A stretch of 30,000 nucleotides of DNA from Mesostigma viride (Eukaryota > Streptophyta > Mesostigmatophyceae > Mesostigmatales > Mesostigmataceae), in assembly GCA_009746045.1 (NCBI GenBank), contig RPFO01000104.1:1397155-1427154 (forward strand). Direction: 5' to 3'. Made by a program: the position numbers and the translations under genes. The notes under the pieces are model-generated. The model had not been told where the DNA came from, searched no databases, and was given only the letters and a program-made list of their open reading frames with translations. Of this stretch, positions 25,197-30,000 are shown one piece after another. The stretch's first letter is position 1. Each line of letters begins with the position of its first letter.

Positions 25197-27755
25197 CACA
25201 GTAGTGTCGTTACATAGCATGGCGTGGATGTGCGTACGGCACTTGCCTATGTACCGTTCTATATGTGGAGTAGGTAATTATGCACCTGTGCACCTGTGCA
25301 TCTGCGCTGTAGGCATCTAGCAGATCTAGGCATCTGTGTATAATTGTACATACGTACACGAAGGGTGTATATATGCATCTGCGAATAGCAGGCATCCATG
25401 CGTGCACATCATGCCGTTCATGTCACGCAGACGGCCACGCACCCTCTCCTTGGCCAGCTCGGCTTCCAGCAGGCTCAGCCGGTCCTTGAGCACCTGCGGG
25501 CGCACGCGCGGGGCGCTCACAGACACGGGTGAGGAGGGCGCACACAGACAGGTCACATCGCTGCGCCACCGTACACGAGGCACACAAGTGAGCGCGAGCA
25601 CCCAGCAGGATGCTTCGGGTCGACACAAGGCACATTCGCTCCTGGGCACATGGCCATGCTGGGCCGCCGTGTCAGCACACCAGGCCAAGGCAGCAGGATG
25701 CATCGGGCTTGCACACGCCGCGTTGCGACATCGGCCCAAGGCACGCGTGGGGAACGCAGCACCAATAATATGTATTCACACTGTCTACACCCATAATAAA
25801 CCTTAAAACTGCAGTCAATTCCGCGTGCTGGCATGGGGCGCGGGCATGGGCAGCACCCCGGGTTGCGTGCGTTGCGTGCAGGCGTGGTATAGGCAGGGCA
25901 AATGGGACCAAACATGAACGCAGGGCAACGTACAGGGATGCGCTTACTCCCACAGCTCCCGCTCCTCTCTCCCTCGCACATGCCTGACCATGGGCAACCC
26001 CAAAGCAACACAACGGTGCCGTGGTCCGCAGCCGGGGATGGGTCCGTGCGTGCCACGTCCAACAACCCCATCTTCTCCCCCTACCCCTATCTGCCACTCA
26101 TCGTCTCCTTGGTACCAGCTGCCACCATTGCCTGGCAACAGGACATGTTCCTGGCAAAACATGTGCCAGGCAACATGACATGTGCGTTCCATCCACCACG
26201 CGGTTTGCGGGGCGTGCAAACCTGCCATCTCATGCCACAGCCCTAACTATCCTTCCCCCGTGCCCCCCCCTCCGCTCCACACAGCGAGCACCCAGCAGCC
26301 ACCAGCGCGCGGGCACCCTTGGTCCAGCAATTGTGCGGTCGTTTCCTGTGTGCGTGGGTGTGCCCTCTTTGTGAAACAGGTGTGTGTGTGTGTGTGTATG
26401 TGTGTGTGTGTGTGCCCTCTTCTTGAAACAGGTGTGTAGTGTGTGTGTGTTTGTGTGTGTGCGTGCGTTCGTGTGTGCCTGTGTGTGTGTGCGTGTGTGT
26501 GTGTGTGTGTGCCCTCTTCTTGAAACAGGTGTGTAGTGTGCGTGTGTGTGTGTGTGTTTGTGTGTGTGCGTGCGTTCGTGTGTGTGTGTGCACGCGCTTG
26601 TGCCCTGTGTGCTGCGTGTGCAAGCAGCAGCACTCACCGCGGACGCGCCCGTCTTCATGGTCGACGTGGACGAGTAGGTAGAGCCCGCCCCGCTCGCCAC
26701 CGAGCTGGGTCCCTGCCAGTTCGGCGGGCGTGGGGAGGGCACAGAGGGGGCCATGGAGCGGCGCGCCAGACCACACATAAGTAGCAGCACAGCACGCGCG
26801 ACCGGTACACGAATATACACAGATTGCTGCTCCAGATTTCTGGCCTGCTTTGGTTGTCTCATGGATATCCATCAAGGGATGGATGCCTGACGGGAGCGAG
26901 GGGGCGAGCGAGCATTCGCGTTGGTTAGTGCACGCACAGAGGACGGTAGCTTTGCTATCCTGTGCGCGCAGCACGGGGCTTGCCTGGCGAGGCTGTAGGA
27001 GGATGGTGCAGCGCCAGGCAGGCGCCCGTGTTCTGCTTGCGGGGCCCACCAGCTTGCCGCGCCATGGAGTGTCCAAGTTTGGATCCCCATGCGGCCGCCC
27101 TCACGGCACCTTCCTCCCCCCCCCCCCTTCCCCCCTCCCGCCTGCACAATGTGGCCCAAGCGCGCTGCACTAGGCCATCTGGCTGGGCATGGCGCAGTGC
27201 CTCATCTTGCTGTATATTCGCGCACATTGCTGTGAGGTTTTGGTACGATACTGGATTCGAACACAGGACCTCTCGCGTGATGTCGCGACTGGATCGCTGT
27301 ATTCATAAAACCAACTATGTGTGGCCTGTGTTTCGCCAAAAAAAAAGATCAGATCATGTAAGACCATGTGAGGTCATAAACGGTCGCGTAAGATCATCTG
27401 AGATCATGCTAGAAAATAGTAGCGCTGCCGGCCCCGCGCTTCCCTTGCATCGTGCGCTGCAAGCACATGGTCTGTGCCTCACAACAGCTGAGACGTAATA
27501 CAAGGTGATGATAATAATAATAATAGATAATAATAATAATAATAGATAATAATAGTAATAGAAGGTGATATGCGATGACACCCCCCCCACACACACACAC
27601 ACAACAAACTTTGTTCTTGCATTTTTCGCATGAAGATAATTCTGCCCCCCCACCTTCTTCTTGGAGGGCGACAGCACGCCCGTGGAGTCAGGGCTGAGGC
27701 TGGCCGCCTGCTCCGCCCAGAACTTTTCCGACACCGCATTCTCCTTGTTCACGCG
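23106..27755 (-). CDS. 3' end of an unrecognised Ser/Pro-rich coiled-coil protein gene
   Basis: Four minus-strand exons fit together, every one in phase 0 with GT..AG borders: 27755-27654 (34 codons), 26712-26638 (25), 25493-25443 (17) and 23396-23106 (96 codons plus TGA). The product reads RVNKENAVSEKFWAEQAASL..., a Ser/Thr/Gly linker, then VLKDRLSLLEAELAKER joined to DSRKQMESELEKLRNAVL, a continuous coiled coil across the last intron. The C-terminal tail is Ser/Pro/Arg-rich, with SP repeats (RSNPGSPRTDARSPKSPSVL) that could be phosphorylation sites. No family is recognised; a cytoskeletal or scaffold protein would fit but is only inference. Earlier exons were not found and may lie right of 27755, some beyond the window. 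The introns are long and hold most of the simple repeats of this region. Confidence 0.55.
23401..23715. repeat. G/A-rich low-complexity stretch
   Basis: The plus strand is rich in GGGGG, GCAAG and GGGTGGGG. In the sense of the minus-strand gene this is a long C/T-rich tract ending at its last acceptor, so part of it is the polypyrimidine tract. Long open frames over it are artefacts of composition. Confidence 0.6.
24485..24544 (-). repeat. 60-bp dispersed repeat, copy 2 (inverted)
   Basis: This is the reverse complement of the copy at 21572-21632 with a few substitutions. It lies in the last intron of the minus-strand coiled-coil gene. A related GAGACAACCAGCGCGGG is found at 365-381. Confidence 0.7.
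24974..25199. repeat. (GGGC)n grading into (GGCA)n
   Basis: About 130 bp of GGGC/GGCGGGC (24974-25105) changes sharply into about 23 exact GGCA units (25106-25199). The tetranucleotide changes by one base (GGGC to GGCA), so the second half probably grew from one mutated unit by slippage. It lies in an intron of the minus-strand gene. Confidence 0.95.
26360..26610. repeat. GT-rich minisatellite with three cassettes
   Basis: The block GTGCCCTCTT[CTT]GAAACAGGTG is repeated three times, beginning at about 26360, 26413 and 26510. GT/GTGC microsatellite separates the blocks. The CCTGTTTCAAGAAG part is the same each time, so whole units of about 50-100 bp were duplicated. It lies just downstream of the 75-bp exon 26638-26712. 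Confidence 0.85.
26832..26860 (+). repeat. Dispersed repeat core, copy 3
   Basis: CCAGATTTCTGGCCTGCTTT and GGTTGTCTC match the core of the repeats at 21572 and 24485. Only about 29 bp are shared. Confidence 0.5.
27240..27330 (-). mobile_element. tRNA-like sequence with perfect B-box
   Basis: The minus strand holds CGCGAGAGGTCCTGTGTTCG followed by AATCCAG. The B-box GTTCGAATCC is perfect, and the leading GCGAGAGGTCC is shared with the SINE candidate at 13841-13851. No foldable acceptor stem was found, so a SINE relic is more likely than a tRNA gene. Confidence 0.4.
27506..27562. repeat. ATA/ATAG microsatellite
   Basis: ATAATAATAATA runs are separated by TAGATAATAATA units. They lie in the intron between the first two exons seen of the minus-strand gene. 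Confidence 0.9.
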
Positions 27756-27779
27756 CTGGTGGGGGTGATGGCACATGGT

Positions 27780-27957
27780 GTGTGTGTGGGGAGGGTGGAG
27801 CGAGGGGGGGGGAGGAGAGATCATAGGCGGGCGGGTAAGGAAAGATGAGGGGCATGGGAGGTTGGGGTTGGGGGGTAAGGGGTGGGGGGGGCAAAACAAT
27901 GGGGGAGTGAGAGTGGGGGTTGTGAGGGAGGGGGACGGGGGGAGGGGGAGAGAAGAC
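27780..27957. repeat. Polypurine G-rich tract
   Basis: This stretch is almost entirely G and A with many GGGG runs, so the plus strand could form G-quadruplexes. In the sense of the minus gene it is a C/T-rich tract leading towards the acceptor at 27757-27756. Confidence 0.7.
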
Positions 27958-28199
27958 AAGGACGACGGCAGAGGTAGCTGGTTGACATGCGCCAAAGGGA
28001 CACAGACGCATGCCACCAGTGAGCAGTGACGATTGCATTGGGTACAGGACTGTGACAGTGACGGCACGAGCCATGAGCACGAATGCATGGATCTGCGTGA
28101 GCCAGGTAACCGGCCGCTCATTCCGCTGCAATCCCTACGAGGGCAACGGTTACAACTGGGGTGGGCAAGACTGCGCACGGGGGTGGGATACGGGCTGTG

Positions 28200-30000
28200 G
28201 CGATGGTGCTCTAAGGGCCGAGGGCCATGGGGTGTAGCTCAAACATCAACTTTGAGTTGCTAATACCATTTTGTTTTGCTTGCGGCAAGCCAGCGGTGAC
28301 AGCCCCTGGACTCGTTGTGGATGAGAGATGAGGCCATGAGGGTGCATTTCGTGGAAACAGGCAGCATGGTTTGTTATGTCTGTAAAGGCCATGCCAGGTG
28401 GGCAGCCAGGCGCAAAGGTGGTTGCAGTCCTTGCGCGATCCCTACCAACAGGCAGTTGCCACAGTACAAGGGACATTGGTCCTTAGCCATGGATTACCTG
28501 ATGCGTACATCCCATCAAACAAAGCGCCATGATATTTGACAGCTCGCACATCGCGTCACGGTTCGTAGGCATAGTAGGTGCAGTAGCACGCATGCGGTTG
28601 GACATGCCTTCAAAATCGCCGAAGTGACGTGAACTGTATAGAATCCTTACCAGCATTAATAGAATCACTGACACTACGCTGCATACATGGAGTATACATC
28701 AAATTTCCATTTAGGGAAAGTGAGTGACATCCAAGCACTCGTGATAAGAACTCAAGAAAAGTCACGTACATCCAGTCAGATGCGATATCAGTGAGTCAGA
28801 AGTTGGGCCCATGCACGGCATGATCTATGGCCGCGGCAGCGCAACAACGATATCGATAGGGTGTAACACGTATGGAGAATTTACGGCATGCCCAAAACAT
28901 CCTGTGAATATTCCTCCATGTTCAGAAGGTGCAAGGCTCTCCTTACTATGGAGGTGATACTGACGCTGAGACCGAGCTACGCTATTTACAGATGCAATAC
29001 ACATCTTACCTCCGTCCAACCTTGCGCTAGTTGAACTTGATACAAATTATACGCCATGTTTGATTGTCAATGAGTAAAAATGCAGGCGATGCAAGTCCGT
29101 GAAATCGTCGTCAAAGCCCCTCTGCCGGCATATCCATGTGACAAGCACACATATAGAACGTCACTGGGGTGTTAACAAGTTGAAATACTTAGCAGGTACT
29201 TGAAGACGCATAGATCAGCTTATTTGAGGGCATACAACTCCCCGATACTGATTTCATGTCGTATGAAAGACATATCCTCCATTCGGAAGCCAGGGCGGCT
29301 TACCTTGCGTAACGGCGCAAACCTTGGATAACGGTGATAAGTATAGCCTCAATGGAACGAGTTGCTGAGAAAAATACAAATGCCTGCTGCTATGGCCGCG
29401 CGATCCGACGGGGATCGTCCTGTTCCTTTGCCTGGTGTGGTTTTATTTGGAGTGATGGCGAGGTGTAAAATGGCTGGCAATGGGCGACCAGAATCCACTC
29501 GGCAGATCCGCTTGGCCGAGGACTGCTCGTAGTCTCGGAGCTAAAAAGGCCCGGAGTACGGAATGCCTAGTTTTGTGCAACCCCCAAATTAATCCCCGGC
29601 TCTCCTTGCGACGTGTCATCATCTTCACTAGTGAATGTCCAGCCGTACATATCCGTCTTAACCCATTACGGTAGTACCGTAGATGCTGCTGACAAGTTTT
29701 TGCTCGAGATGCGCGCGAAGTCAGATGTGATGTTGCCTTTCGCTGTCCCAGTTGAAGCAGACAGTCGACATGACATGACATGCAAGTAGATTTCCATCCT
29801 TTCCCTGCCTACATTGTCTCCTTGGCGTAACGTAAACACCTGGAAGGGCCACCCCTGGACCCCCCCGGCCCGCCCCCCCCCCACGAGCACTGAGGTCATT
29901 TGGCGCAATTTGGTTTGAAAAGGTACAGAAAATTAAACACCAGGCAGTGTACTACTAGCTGTACATGAAGGGCCAACGGTTGCCTCCACTAGGCCATGAG
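28200..30000. other. No gene recognised
   Basis: Frames in this stretch are 60-110 codons, without recognisable motifs or convincing splice pairs. Base composition is close to balanced and there are no LINE hairpins or tails. It may be intergenic, or intron of the minus-strand gene whose earlier exons were not found. Confidence 0.4.

Noticed and set aside
24709-25320. Long Gly/Arg/Ala-rich frames on both strands
   Set aside because: They are produced by the GGGC/GGCA simple repeat; there is no start context, splice site or non-repeat homology.
26230-27076. Long His-Thr repeat frames on the minus strand
   Set aside because: They translate the GT/GTGC microsatellite. The real coding signal there is only the short exon 26638-26712.
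27240-27330. A functional tRNA gene on the minus strand
   Set aside because: The B-box is perfect but no acceptor stem or anticodon arm can be drawn.
27345-27415. GATCAT/GACCAT quasi-repeats
   Set aside because: Units are irregular (about 10-14 bp) and too few to call a tandem array or binding-site cluster.

Overview
The window looks like nuclear DNA of a chlorophyte green alga, probably Chlamydomonadales-like. The reasons are two intron-rich light-harvesting chlorophyll a/b-binding (LHC) genes with chloroplast transit peptides, GTGAGT/GCAG introns, GC-rich exons in microsatellite-rich introns, TGTAA motifs downstream of the LHC stop codons, and many decayed non-LTR (LINE) retrotransposons. 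The species assignment is inference. There is no sign of prokaryotic gene organisation.

Layout. (1) 1-1451, + strand: the last two recognisable exons of a POT1-like telomere-end-binding OB-fold protein. (2) 1525-7850: a retrotransposon pile. A decayed minus-strand LINE end (H) and a 3'-region fragment (G) are followed by a minus-strand LINE (B, ORF1 plus part of ORF2). A plus-strand ORF1-only element (A) is inserted antiparallel into the end of B's ORF2. (3) 7851-8641: intergenic, with a 50-bp retroposed fragment in a 9-bp target-site duplication. (4) 8684-12726: two LHC genes arranged head to head around a 315-bp shared promoter. The minus gene has 5 exons (264 aa) and the plus gene 3 exons (225 aa). 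Both look like photosystem I antenna (LHCA) proteins, and both carry Asn where most LHC proteins use His to bind Chl a603. A mariner-like MITE sits in the second intron of the plus gene. (5) 13361-21560: a second retrotransposon pile. It contains a LINE fragment (F), a tRNA-like SINE candidate, a nearly full-length but frameshifted LINE (element 2: ORF1, then AP endonuclease plus reverse transcriptase), an ORF1-only element (C) that element 2 appears to interrupt, and older ORF2/ORF1 remnants (D, E). (6) 21570-23105: AT/pyrimidine-rich and unassigned DNA with a 97-bp LINE 3'-end insertion in a perfect 11-bp target-site duplication. (7) 23106-27755, - strand: the 3' end of a gene with phase-0 exons encoding a Ser/Pro-rich and coiled-coil C-terminus. 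Its introns are full of simple repeats. (8) 27760-30000: no gene recognised.

The most interesting structure is the retrotransposon community. ORF2-bearing elements (B, element 2, H) and ORF1-only elements (A, C) all end in a small hairpin of the form CTCC-CAAC-GGAG followed by a short AT-rich repeat tail. This suggests that the ORF1-only elements are mobilised in trans by a reverse transcriptase that recognises the shared 3' hairpin. Most coding copies in the window carry frameshifts or deletions, so none is likely to be active.
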